In this document: positions 1 to 5,519 of the stretch, one piece after another | Layout of the letters: each line of letters opens with the position of its first letter | How positions within the stretch are numbered: the first letter of the stretch is position 1 | Assembly: GCA_959604475.1 (NCBI GenBank) | Contig: CAUHBX010000062.1 | Span: forward strand, 1 to 6,306 | DNA from: an uncultured Eubacteriales bacterium | GTDB taxonomy: Bacteria > Bacillota > Clostridia > Lachnospirales > Anaerotignaceae | Direction of reading: 5' to 3' | Length of the DNA stretch: 6,306 bases | Notes under the pieces: model-generated | The model's input: only the letters and a program-made list of their open reading frames with translations | What the model was told of the DNA's origin: nothing | The model's database searches: none | Made by a program: the position numbers and the translations under genes

Positions 1-1184
1 GTCTTTCTAACATAATCCGGCCTATGATATTTCTCTATTACATATTTATATCTTTCATAGGCCTTCTTTACGCTTTCTTCCCATGGAACATATATTTCCT
101 CCATAGCGTTCTTGCCTATTTCATGGGCAAGCCCTATATTGTCTATCAGCTCCTCAATAGCTTCTGCCATAGCTTCAGCGTTTTCATTAATCAAGTATCC
201 GTTATGCCTGTCCCTTATGCCCTCTGCGGCACAGCTTCCCTTAATAAGGACACTGCCAAGTCCGCAGGCGGCAGCCTCTCTTACCACAATACCATTTGTA
301 TCATATGATGTAGGAAAAAGGAACATATCGGATCTTGTATAATAGGCTCTGAGTTCTTCTCTGTCCTGTACTGCGCCGGCAAAAATACACTCTTCATCCA
401 AGTCCAGTTCCCTGGCATAGTTTTTAATGTCTACTGCATCGCTTCCGTCTCCCACAACTACCATATGAAACTTTGCACCTGTATTTTTCATTGTTTTAAG
501 GGCATCAAGCGTTATTTTAAAGCCTTTATACCACATAAGCCTGCCGACAAATAAAAACACCGGATAATCATCATTTATTCCAAGCTTTTCATTTACCTCG
601 GCAACTGCGTCATCATCAGCTCTGCCCTTAGGAAAATCAACGCCGTTTTCCATTACAATATAGTCTCCCTTATAGCCAAGGGATTTAAGATTTTCACCAG
701 CGCCTTCGCTTACAACCCAAACCTCGTCACACGCTTCAATATTATTTACTATTGTCTTTATCGACGCCTCCTGAAGCATATTTGATTTAAGGGCCTTTTT
801 TATATCTATGTCGAATTTAGTATGGTAAGTAAAAACAATTGGTGCATTTACCTTTTCCCTAAGCGTTCTGGCAAGAATTGTTGACATGGCCGGACAGTGG
901 CTGTGGATTATATCAATATTTTTGCTGTCAAGCTCTCCAAGGGCCGAAGGCTCAAACGGATAGCCCGCCCTATATCCTATTATACTGGTTGTATCAAAGC
1001 TGGTATAACGCACAACCTCAAAGTCATAATTGTCGGTTACATTAGGGTATTTTGGAGTAGCCACTACCGCGTTTCCAAGCCCACTCTGAATTACTGACGC
1101 ATAATTAAACACTGTATTTGCTACTCCGTCTATAGTAGGCGGAAATGAGTCATTTAAAAGGCATACATTCAGTCTATCATTCAT
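1..1184 (-). CDS. Glycosyltransferase family 4 (GT-B fold), 3' end cut by window
   Basis: Reading from an ATG at 1184, the frame is open for 394 codons to the left edge, so the C-terminus is missing, probably by little, since relatives are about 400 residues. The N-terminus reads DSFPPTIDGVANTV (residues 12-25), the acceptor-side loop of GT4 enzymes that use nucleotide-sugar donors. HSHCPAMSTILAR (94-106) and FTYHTKFDID (118-127) are also typical. The donor half has VGRLMWYKG (213-221, with Arg215 and Lys220 expected to contact the donor phosphates), GDGSD (245-249) and DTNGIVVREAAACG (295-308). The last is the family's EX7E motif with Asp295 replacing the first Glu and Glu303 kept. There is no signal peptide or membrane segment, so it is probably cytosolic or membrane-peripheral. 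AAGGAG at 1193-1198, 8 nt upstream, supports the start. Transfer of a sugar to a lipid, wall polymer or other acceptor is likely, but donor and acceptor cannot be told. It follows the LysR gene in the same direction after a 159-bp gap. Confidence 0.9.
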   Translation of the reverse strand, partial: MNDRLNVCLLNDSFPPTIDGVANTVFNYASVIQSGLGNAVVATPKYPNVTDNYDFEVVRYTSFDTTSIIGYRAGYPFEPSALGELDSKNIDIIHSHCPAMSTILARTLREKVNAPIVFTYHTKFDIDIKKALKSNMLQEASIKTIVNNIEACDEVWVVSEGAGENLKSLGYKGDYIVMENGVDFPKGRADDDAVAEVNEKLGINDDYPVFLFVGRLMWYKGFKITLDALKTMKNTGAKFHMVVVGDGSDAVDIKNYARELDLDEECIFAGAVQDREELRAYYTRSDMFLFPTSYDTNGIVVREAAACGLGSVLIKGSCAAEGIRDRHNGYLINENAEAMAEAIEELIDNIGLAHEIGKNAMEEIYVPWEESVKKAYERYKYVIEKYHRPDYVRK

Positions 1185-1192
1185 TTTTATGT

Positions 1193-1198
1193 CTCCTT
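1193..1198 (-). promoter_or_regulatory. Ribosome binding site of the glycosyltransferase gene
   Basis: AAGGAG on the minus strand, 8 nt before the ATG at 1184. It fixes the start of a gene whose other end is outside the window. The AT-rich gap upstream (1201-1343) has a possible -10, TAAAAT at 1227-1232, but I found no convincing -35 at the right distance. Confidence 0.8.
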
Positions 1199-1308
1199 AG
1201 TATTTACTATTATTGCCAACTTCATTATTTTATCATTAAAATATGAACAAAAGATTAATCAAAATGAAAAAATTTATAAATTATTCCACAATTTTTACAG
1301 TATTCGCT

Positions 1309-1327
1309 TAAAAAGCTTTATAAAGCT
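1309..1327 (-). terminator. Weak Rho-independent terminator after the LysR gene
   Basis: The 14-bp perfect palindrome AGCTTTATAAAGCT (1314-1327) lies 16 bp past the LysR stop and, on the minus strand, runs into TTTTT. The stem is short (5 bp with a 4-nt loop) and AT-rich, so termination is probably leaky. Some LysR transcripts could read into the glycosyltransferase gene. Confidence 0.4.
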
Positions 1328-1343
1328 ACATAATTACATAAAA

Positions 1344-2219
1344 TCATTCCATATTTCTGTAATCCAAATAATCTAAAAACCGTTTTACAGCCAATGGGGC
1401 GTTTTTCTTGCTTCTGAGTGCAAGTCCAATTTTACGGTAGGTAGGAACATCCAGTTTTTTTGCTATAATATTGTATGGCACCCGCTTCAAAATAAGCTTT
1501 GGCAAAATGCTGATTCCAAGACCGCTTTCAACCATTGACATAATAGAGTAGTCGTCCCATGTAGTAAAATGAATTCTTGGCACTGTGCCTATATGCTCAA
1601 AGATTTCTGATATCTCTGTATTTGTTCCCTTTTCAAGCAACATAAACGGATAATCGTACAGCGCGCTTAAAGGAAAACTTCCGCATGACGACAAGGGATG
1701 ATTTTCTGGCAAAACCGCCATCAGCTCGTCCTGCTCCAGAAAAATTGTTTCAAGCTCATGCTGTACAGGCAGACGAAGAAATCCGCAGTCTACCCTTCCT
1801 TCCATAATCCAGTTCTCAATTTCAGAGTAATCTCCCAAGAGAAGTTCATAGTCAATATTTGGATAATCCTTTTGAAATTCTTTAATGATATTCGGAAGCC
1901 AATGAGTGGCCGCGCTTGAAAATGTGCCTATTCTGATTATCCCAGACTGCAGTCCGTTAAGTTCGTCAACCTGAGTCTGAAGCTTTAGATATTCTTTACA
2001 TACGCTCTGTGCAAACGGCAGCAGTTTGAGCCCTTCTGATGTCAGGCGTACACCCTGCCGTCCACGCTCTAAAATAGGTACTCCCCACTCTTTTTCCAAG
2101 TCATTAATCATACGGCTGATACCGGACTGGGAATAGTTAAGCACCTGCGCTGCCTTTGTAAAACTGCCGTATTCAACAGTTTTTACAAAGGCCATATATT
2201 TTTGAATATTCATGTCCAT
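1344..2219 (-). CDS. LysR-type transcriptional regulator
   Basis: This 291-residue protein has the usual LysR-family length and layout. An N-terminal winged helix-turn-helix covers about residues 4-62, with the recognition region SFTKAAQVLNYSQSGISR at 19-36 and the wing ending RQGVRLTSEG (54-63). A linker helix follows (about 64-90). The periplasmic-binding-like effector domain starts at GIIRIGTF (93-100) and contains VDCGFLRLP (143-151) and GLGISILP (233-240), both common in the family. It is a cytosolic DNA-binding protein, probably a tetramer that responds to a small ligand; the ligand cannot be deduced. Two Met codons (1 and 3) could start the protein. I use the first, preceded by a poor ribosome site (GAAGTG), which fits low expression. 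It diverges from proB across a 131-bp spacer holding a strong palindrome, the arrangement in which LysR proteins often control the divergent neighbour and their own gene. Confidence 0.95.
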   Translation of the reverse strand: MDMNIQKYMAFVKTVEYGSFTKAAQVLNYSQSGISRMINDLEKEWGVPILERGRQGVRLTSEGLKLLPFAQSVCKEYLKLQTQVDELNGLQSGIIRIGTFSSAATHWLPNIIKEFQKDYPNIDYELLLGDYSEIENWIMEGRVDCGFLRLPVQHELETIFLEQDELMAVLPENHPLSSCGSFPLSALYDYPFMLLEKGTNTEISEIFEHIGTVPRIHFTTWDDYSIMSMVESGLGISILPKLILKRVPYNIIAKKLDVPTYRKIGLALRSKKNAPLAVKRFLDYLDYRNME

Positions 2220-2232
2220 ATAAAATCACTTC

Positions 2233-2261
2233 TTTACATCTGTTTTTATCATAATTAATAT
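2233..2261 (+). promoter_or_regulatory. Possible proB promoter
   Basis: TTTACA (2233-2238), a 17-bp spacer and TAATAT (2256-2261) form a plausible housekeeping promoter pointing at proB. They give a leader of about 80 nt. The -10 lies inside the palindrome at 2245-2267, so a protein bound there would block it. The -10 match is modest (4 of 6), and AT-rich DNA yields such matches by chance. Confidence 0.3.
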
Positions 2262-2267
2262 GATAAA
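2245..2267. promoter_or_regulatory. Palindromic operator candidate between lysR-type gene and proB
   Basis: Arms TTTATCATA (2245-2253) and TATGATAAA (2259-2267) are exact inverted repeats of 9 bp around ATTAA. The symmetry suits a dimeric DNA-binding protein, and the position between divergent genes fits a LysR-type regulator. The centre does not fall on an exact T-N11-A, since the symmetric pair at that spacing is C and G. It overlaps a possible proB -10 and lies just downstream of a possible start site for the regulator gene. Binding is inferred only. Confidence 0.5.
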
Positions 2268-2293
2268 CATTCACTTTTGTAATTTATATATTT

Positions 2294-2322
2294 ATGTTAC
2301 ACTATAGGCGTTAATATTTCAA
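2294..2322 (-). promoter_or_regulatory. Possible promoter of the LysR-type gene
   Basis: On the minus strand TTGAAA (2317-2322), a 17-bp spacer and TAACAT (2294-2299) point toward the regulator. The predicted start, near 2287, is about 70 nt before the ATG. The palindrome at 2245-2267 would fall within the first 45 transcribed bases, where a bound protein could impede elongation. The -35 is good (5 of 6), the -10 weaker. Confidence 0.35.
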
Positions 2323-2350
2323 GGAAAAATTTGTATTTTAGAGGTGCTGT

Positions 2351-3148
2351 ATGGGATTATATCAAAATAGAATTGTAATTAAGGTCGGGACATCAACACT
2401 GACAAACGATATTGGTCAAAATGACCTGCGTTCCTTCGACCGGCTTGCCTGTGTGTTATCGGATATTCAAAACATGGGATATGAAATTATATTAGTTTCC
2501 TCCGGCGCAATTGCCGTAGGTACAAATAAGCTGAAAATGAAAACAAAGCCGTCAAGCATGCGGCTGAAGCAGGCCGCAGCGGCTGTCGGCCAATGCAGCA
2601 TAATGTTCCTATATGATAAATTTTTCAACGACTATGATAAAACAATTGCACAAATACTTTTAACCGCCGAGGATATGGAAATAGAAGAAAAAAAAGAGAA
2701 CCTTATAAATACATTTGATGCGCTGCTGGAGATGGGAATAATCCCTGTAGTAAATGAAAATGACTCTGTAAGCTATACAGAAATAGAATCCGAAGACAGG
2801 CTGTTCGGCGACAATGATATGCTGTCCGCTGTGGTTGCTGTGCTATGCAAGGCACAGAAGCTTATTATTTTATCGGATATCGATGGATTTTATGACAGCG
2901 ACCCCAGGCTTCATCCTAACGCAAAGCTTATTGAACGCGTTGACATTATAGATGATAAAATGCAGTCGCTTGCAGGCGGGGCAGGCTCAAGAAGAGGGAC
3001 AGGAGGTATGAAAACTAAGCTGCAGGCTGCCAAGCTGGCATCTGCACAAGGAATAGATACTATTGTCACCAACGGTAAAAATCCGGCCTCGTTATATGAT
3101 ATTGTAAAAGGAAAAAATATCGGCACACTCTTTTCCGGAGTCCACTGA
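2351..3148 (+). CDS. proB: Glutamate 5-kinase, short form without PUA domain
   Basis: ProB transfers the gamma-phosphate of ATP to L-glutamate, giving glutamyl 5-phosphate, the first step of proline synthesis in the cytosol. The 265 residues form one amino-acid-kinase domain. Visible motifs are KVGTSTL (11-17, nucleotide and phosphate binding), SSGAIAVG (50-57, glutamate site), VVNENDSV (133-140), FGDNDMLSA (152-160), LSDIDGFYDSDPR (174-186) and GTGGMKTKL (216-224). All expected active-site residues appear present. The chain ends at GTLF plus five residues, so it lacks the C-terminal PUA domain of the roughly 367-residue E. coli enzyme. PUA-less forms are known in Firmicutes, so this is not a truncation. 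GAGGTG at 2341-2346 precedes the ATG by 4 nt. proB is usually followed by proA (glutamyl-phosphate reductase), but here the next gene is convergent coaX, so proA must be elsewhere. Proline feedback inhibition is a family property that I cannot confirm from sequence. Confidence 0.97.
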   Translation: MGLYQNRIVIKVGTSTLTNDIGQNDLRSFDRLACVLSDIQNMGYEIILVSSGAIAVGTNKLKMKTKPSSMRLKQAAAAVGQCSIMFLYDKFFNDYDKTIAQILLTAEDMEIEEKKENLINTFDALLEMGIIPVVNENDSVSYTEIESEDRLFGDNDMLSAVVAVLCKAQKLIILSDIDGFYDSDPRLHPNAKLIERVDIIDDKMQSLAGGAGSRRGTGGMKTKLQAAKLASAQGIDTIVTNGKNPASLYDIVKGKNIGTLFSGVH

Positions 3149-3153
3149 AGCAA

Positions 3154-3186
3154 AAGGCCGCAAAAAATCATGCTTTTCGCGGCCTT
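3154..3186 (-). terminator. Hairpin ending the coaBC-coaX transcript, possibly bidirectional
   Basis: AAGGCCGC (3154-3161) and GCGGCCTT (3179-3186) form an 8-bp GC-rich stem around a 17-nt loop, between the convergent stops of proB and coaX. On the minus strand the stem starts 9 bp after the coaX stop and runs into a short T run. On the plus strand it lies just after the proB stop without an immediate T tract, so it may only assist the next hairpin there. Confidence 0.75.
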
Positions 3187-3207
3187 AATATCATATTAAG
3201 TTTTTTT
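3184..3207 (+). terminator. Rho-independent terminator of proB, reaching into coaX
   Basis: CTTAATAT and ATATTAAG are perfect arms around a single C (3184-3200), followed by seven Ts (3201-3207) on the plus strand. The loop must open by at least one base pair, leaving a 7-bp AT-rich stem. It shares its left edge with the GC-rich hairpin at 3154-3186, so only one of the two can form fully. The T tract is also coding sequence, being the Lys-Lys codons at the end of coaX on the other strand. Confidence 0.6.
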
Positions 3208-3963
3208 ATTATATCTTTCCCATAAAATGTAAAGCCCCTTTAAAAGCAAATCCGGGTCATAATCCATTTTATGACGGCAAAATGGTACAATTACGCAGCC
3301 TACTCCTCCAGTTGCTACTATGTTGGCCTCATATCCAAGCTCTTCGAATACCCTATCGGCAATACCATCCATCATAGCGGCATTTCCGTACACCACACCG
3401 CTTTTCATGGACTGCTCTGTGTTTTTCGCAATTATTCCATTAGGAGGTCCAAGCTTTATTCTTGGGAGCTTCTCGCAGCATTCTGAAAGTGCGTTCATTG
3501 ATATGCATACCCCAGGAGCAATTATGCTTCCTATATAGCTGCCTTCCCTGTCTATAACAGAGCAGGTAGAAGCGGTTCCCAAATCAAATATAAGAAGGGG
3601 GGCTCCGTATATTTCCAATGCCGCAACAGCGTCAACAAGCATATCCTCCCCGACCTTGTCAGGATTGTCCATAAGTATATTAAGTCCTGTGCTTACATTT
3701 CTTCCAACGGTCAAAGCCTCCTTTCCGGTTAAGCTTTTTACAGCTTTCTCGGCCCTTCCCGTAACAAAGGGGACAACGGATGAAATTATTCCTCCTTCAG
3801 GCTTTGGTGCGTTATTTAATTTAAGTATAAAATCAATCTGAGAAGCAATTTCATCGGCATGATTTTTCTCATCGGTTTTCATTCTACCTGTAAAAAGTAC
3901 TTTCCCATCCTCAATTCCGCCAACTACAATATTTGTGTTCCCTATATCAAGCGCCAGTATCAT
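3196..3963 (-). CDS. coaX: Type III pantothenate kinase
   Basis: CoaX phosphorylates pantothenate with ATP to 4'-phosphopantothenate, the first committed step of coenzyme A synthesis. The 255-residue length is normal for the family. It has the ASKHA (actin/hexokinase-like) fold: LALDIGNTNI (3-12, Asp6 in the phosphate-1 loop), SSVVP (61-65), NPDKVGEDMLVDAVAAL (100-116), FDLGTASTCSVID (126-138), APGVCISMNAL (149-159), KNTEQSMKSGVVYGN (180-194) and VATGGVG (216-222). Two positions deviate. GEDM (105-108) stands where many members have GADR, with the Asp kept, and the segment after GTA is STCSV instead of the commoner TTxxV. I regard both as tolerated variants. Type III enzymes need a monovalent cation and resist CoA feedback inhibition, which is family knowledge. 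The ATG overlaps the coaBC stop as ATGA, and GGAGG (3971-3975) lies 7 nt before it inside coaBC, so translation is probably coupled. Confidence 0.95.
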   Translation of the reverse strand: MILALDIGNTNIVVGGIEDGKVLFTGRMKTDEKNHADEIASQIDFILKLNNAPKPEGGIISSVVPFVTGRAEKAVKSLTGKEALTVGRNVSTGLNILMDNPDKVGEDMLVDAVAALEIYGAPLLIFDLGTASTCSVIDREGSYIGSIIAPGVCISMNALSECCEKLPRIKLGPPNGIIAKNTEQSMKSGVVYGNAAMMDGIADRVFEELGYEANIVATGGVGCVIVPFCRHKMDYDPDLLLKGLYILWERYNKKT

Positions 3964-5156
3964 TTGTCTTCCTCCAATGCTTTAATGGCATTAAGTATAA
4001 CATCTGCCGCTTCATATTTTGTCATCATAGGGTATGTCACCGCGTCACTTCTAGTTATTATTGTAATTATATTTGTATCCGTTCCAAATCCGGACTCATT
4101 TCCTTTTATACTGTTTGCTACTATCATGTCGGCATTCTTTTTAGAAAGCTTTTTCACAGAGTTTTCCATTAAATTTTCTGTTTCCATTGAAAATCCGCAG
4201 ATTATTTGGTTTTCTATTTTATGCTCTCCAAGGTACTGGAGTATGTCCTTCGTCCTTTCAAGCTCTATACAGTTCATTCCATTTTCTTTTTTTATCTTTT
4301 CACTGCTGACATTAACAGGTCTGTAGTCCGCCACTGCCGCCGCCTTTATAATAATATCTGCGTGTTCGGCAAATCGTTTCACCTCGTTAAACATATCCTC
4401 AGCACTTTCAATATTTATAAGCCTTACCCCTGCGGGAGGCGCTATTGAAACAGGTCCGGATATCAGCACAACATCTGCTCCTCTTGCCGCAGCCCTTTCG
4501 GCGACAGCGTAGCCCATCTTTCCTGTTGAGTGGTTAGTAATAAAGCGAACAGGGTCTATAGCTTCTCTTGTTGGCCCCGCTGTAATTACAATTTGCTTCC
4601 CGCAGAGGTCTTTTTTTGAAAAGCTTCTGCAAATGTAATCAACAATATCGTTTACATCCGCAAGCTTGCCTTCCCCGGTATCTCCGCAGGCAAGCCTTCC
4701 GCTGGCAGGAGATATAAACTCATATCCGTAATCTTTAAGCTTTTTAATATTGTCCTGCACAATTTTATTATTATACATGTGAGTATTCATCGCCGGGGCA
4801 ATAACTCTGGGACACTCTGCCGCCATAATAGTTGTGCTCAGCATATCGTCAGCGATGCCGTTGGCTATCTTTCCAATTATATTAGCGGATGCCGGGGCAA
4901 TTACAAATATATCTGCTTTCTTTGCCAAGGAAATATGCTTAACGTCATATTCAAAATTTCTGTCAAATGTGTCTACAATACATTTATTGCCGGTAAGTGT
5001 TTCAAATGTAATGGGATTTATAAAATTACATGCATTTTTGGTCATTATGACATGTACATCTGAATGCATTTTAACAAGAGAGCTTACCACGTCGGCCATT
5101 TTATAGGCTGCAATACTGCCGGTTACTCCAATAACTACGGTTCTGCCTTTAAGCAT
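3960..5156 (-). CDS. coaBC: Bifunctional phosphopantothenoylcysteine decarboxylase / phosphopantothenate-cysteine ligase
   Basis: CoaB joins 4'-phosphopantothenate to cysteine using CTP in most bacteria, and FMN-dependent CoaC decarboxylates the product to 4'-phosphopantetheine. I start at the ATG at 5156 (398 residues) because AGGAGG sits 8 nt upstream and homology begins there. The frame stays open for 21 codons further but those match no family sequence. CoaC domain (about 1-180): GVTGSIAAYK (10-19), His74, PASAN (88-92), PAMNTHM (121-127) and GRLACGDTGEGK (153-164) with Cys157. These correspond to E. coli His75 and Cys158. CoaB domain (about 185-398): AGPTREAIDP (193-202), ITNHSTGKMG (206-215) with Asn208, AAAVADYRP (272-280), KIKK (287-290) and KNADMIVANS (340-349). 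These match the Asn210 and Lys289 regions of E. coli. No key residue is missing. It overlaps coaX downstream and has a long leader upstream. In Bacillus, coaBC precedes priA; here priA precedes coaBC. Confidence 0.97.
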   Translation of the reverse strand: MLKGRTVVIGVTGSIAAYKMADVVSSLVKMHSDVHVIMTKNACNFINPITFETLTGNKCIVDTFDRNFEYDVKHISLAKKADIFVIAPASANIIGKIANGIADDMLSTTIMAAECPRVIAPAMNTHMYNNKIVQDNIKKLKDYGYEFISPASGRLACGDTGEGKLADVNDIVDYICRSFSKKDLCGKQIVITAGPTREAIDPVRFITNHSTGKMGYAVAERAAARGADVVLISGPVSIAPPAGVRLINIESAEDMFNEVKRFAEHADIIIKAAAVADYRPVNVSSEKIKKENGMNCIELERTKDILQYLGEHKIENQIICGFSMETENLMENSVKKLSKKNADMIVANSIKGNESGFGTDTNIITIITRSDAVTYPMMTKYEAADVILNAIKALEEDK

Positions 5157-5164
5157 TTTATTTT

Positions 5165-5170
5165 CCTCCT
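5165..5170 (-). promoter_or_regulatory. Ribosome binding site that fixes the coaBC start
   Basis: Perfect AGGAGG on the minus strand, 8 nt before the ATG at 5156. The longer frame starting at 5219 or at the internal ATG at 5207 has no such site and would run through the palindromes and the TATAAT box upstream of coaBC. Confidence 0.9.
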
Positions 5171-5183
5171 GTATCAATGGTAG

Positions 5184-5219
5184 ATTATAAGCCGCAAGCG
5201 GCGCCATTTGATTAATCAA
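5184..5219 (-). promoter_or_regulatory. Possible proximal coaBC promoter with flanking palindromes
   Basis: A perfect TATAAT (5184-5189) lies 27 bp before the coaBC ATG and would give a leader of about 20 nt that still contains the AGGAGG. No good -35 lies 16-18 bp upstream. Instead there is a 12-bp perfect palindrome, TTGATTAATCAA (5208-5219), and between them the inverted repeat GCCGC-AA-GCGGC (5191-5202). The palindrome could be a regulator site that replaces a -35. A chance -10 in AT-rich DNA is the alternative. Confidence 0.35.
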
Positions 5220-5234
5220 TTCTTAACAGGAAAA

Positions 5235-5406
5235 ATACCGTAAAAACATAAAAGGGTTAGCCGTCCTCATATACGCGGCAAAAAAGGATATGGCAGAAGT
5301 AAAAATTCTGTCTGTAAAGTCACACTCACCAGTCTTTGGGATGTGTGCTTTTCTTCTCTTTTATGAGGTGTAAAACGGTATAGTTTCCGTAAGAATACTA
5401 TCCACT
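5235..5406 (-). ncRNA. Unidentified structured RNA: coaBC leader or independent small RNA
   Basis: This is most of the only stretch longer than 300 bp without a gene. Downstream of the promoter at 5411-5439, the minus-strand transcript can form several helices. (1) A 5' hairpin pairs GGATAGT (5402-5396) with ACTATACC (5384-5377), with a one-base bulge. (2) A closing helix pairs CCGT (5378-5375) and CCTCAT (5368-5363) with ATGAGG and ACGG (5270-5261), with a 6-nt bulge on the 5' side. (3) Inside it, a hairpin has the stem CACAC/GTGTG and an inner CC/GG. (4) Next to that is CAGAA/TTCTG (5307-5303 with 5295-5291) around a 7-nt loop. A closing stem around local hairpins resembles riboswitch junctions and some small RNAs. 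I recognise none of the known classes. The 3' end is unclear; no T-tailed hairpin precedes coaBC, which favours a leader over a separate RNA. Confidence 0.45.
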
Positions 5407-5410
5407 GCGA

Positions 5411-5439
5411 AGTATAACAAATTTATTTTATATTGTAAA
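5411..5439 (-). promoter_or_regulatory. Promoter for the structured RNA / coaBC leader
   Basis: On the minus strand TTTACA (5434-5439), exactly 17 bp, and TATACT (5411-5416), with TG two bases upstream as in extended -10 promoters. Both hexamers match the housekeeping consensus at 5 of 6. Transcription would begin near 5404-5406, right at the first inverted repeat and about 250 nt before the coaBC start. Confidence 0.65.
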
Positions 5440-5489
5440 TATAACTAACGTACATTTAACAAAATTTCTGGCTAAAAACATAATCTTAC

Positions 5490-5513
5490 AAAAAAAGGAG
5501 CGTAATGCTCCTT
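5490..5513 (-). terminator. Rho-independent terminator of priA
   Basis: On the minus strand AAGGAGC and GCTCCTT (5513-5507 and 5501-5495) form a 7-bp stem with a 5-nt loop, followed by a run of Ts, starting 7 bp after the priA stop. It is canonical and separates priA from the coaBC region. Confidence 0.9.
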
Positions 5514-5519
5514 CAGTCT

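Noticed and set aside
24..342. Two overlapping plus-strand open frames of 76-94 codons
   Set aside because: Both are antisense to the GT4 donor-binding region, which reads cleanly on the minus strand.
2268..2350. T-box or other known leader before proB
   Set aside because: The space is too short, and there is no T-box sequence or terminator-antiterminator pair.
3859..4326. 155-codon plus-strand open frame rich in hydrophobic residues
   Set aside because: It lies antisense to coaBC and coaX, whose conserved motifs prove the minus strand; the hydrophobic look comes from reading those codons backwards, and no ribosome site precedes it.
5157..5219. 21-codon N-terminal extension of coaBC from an ATG at 5219
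   Set aside because: It has no ribosome site or homology and runs over a TATAAT box and two palindromes, whereas the ATG at 5156 has AGGAGG at 8 nt.
5223..5270. 15-codon minus-strand open frame that could be a leader peptide of coaBC
   Set aside because: It has no ribosome binding sequence, no run of regulatory codons, and its ATG is part of the closing helix.
5235..5406. Known riboswitch classes (TPP, FMN, SAM, lysine, cobalamin, purine, c-di-GMP, THF, T-box) or 6S, SRP, tmRNA or RNase P RNA
   Set aside because: I compared the minus strand with the conserved cores I remember and found none. 6S RNA is hardest to exclude by eye because its sequence is poorly conserved.
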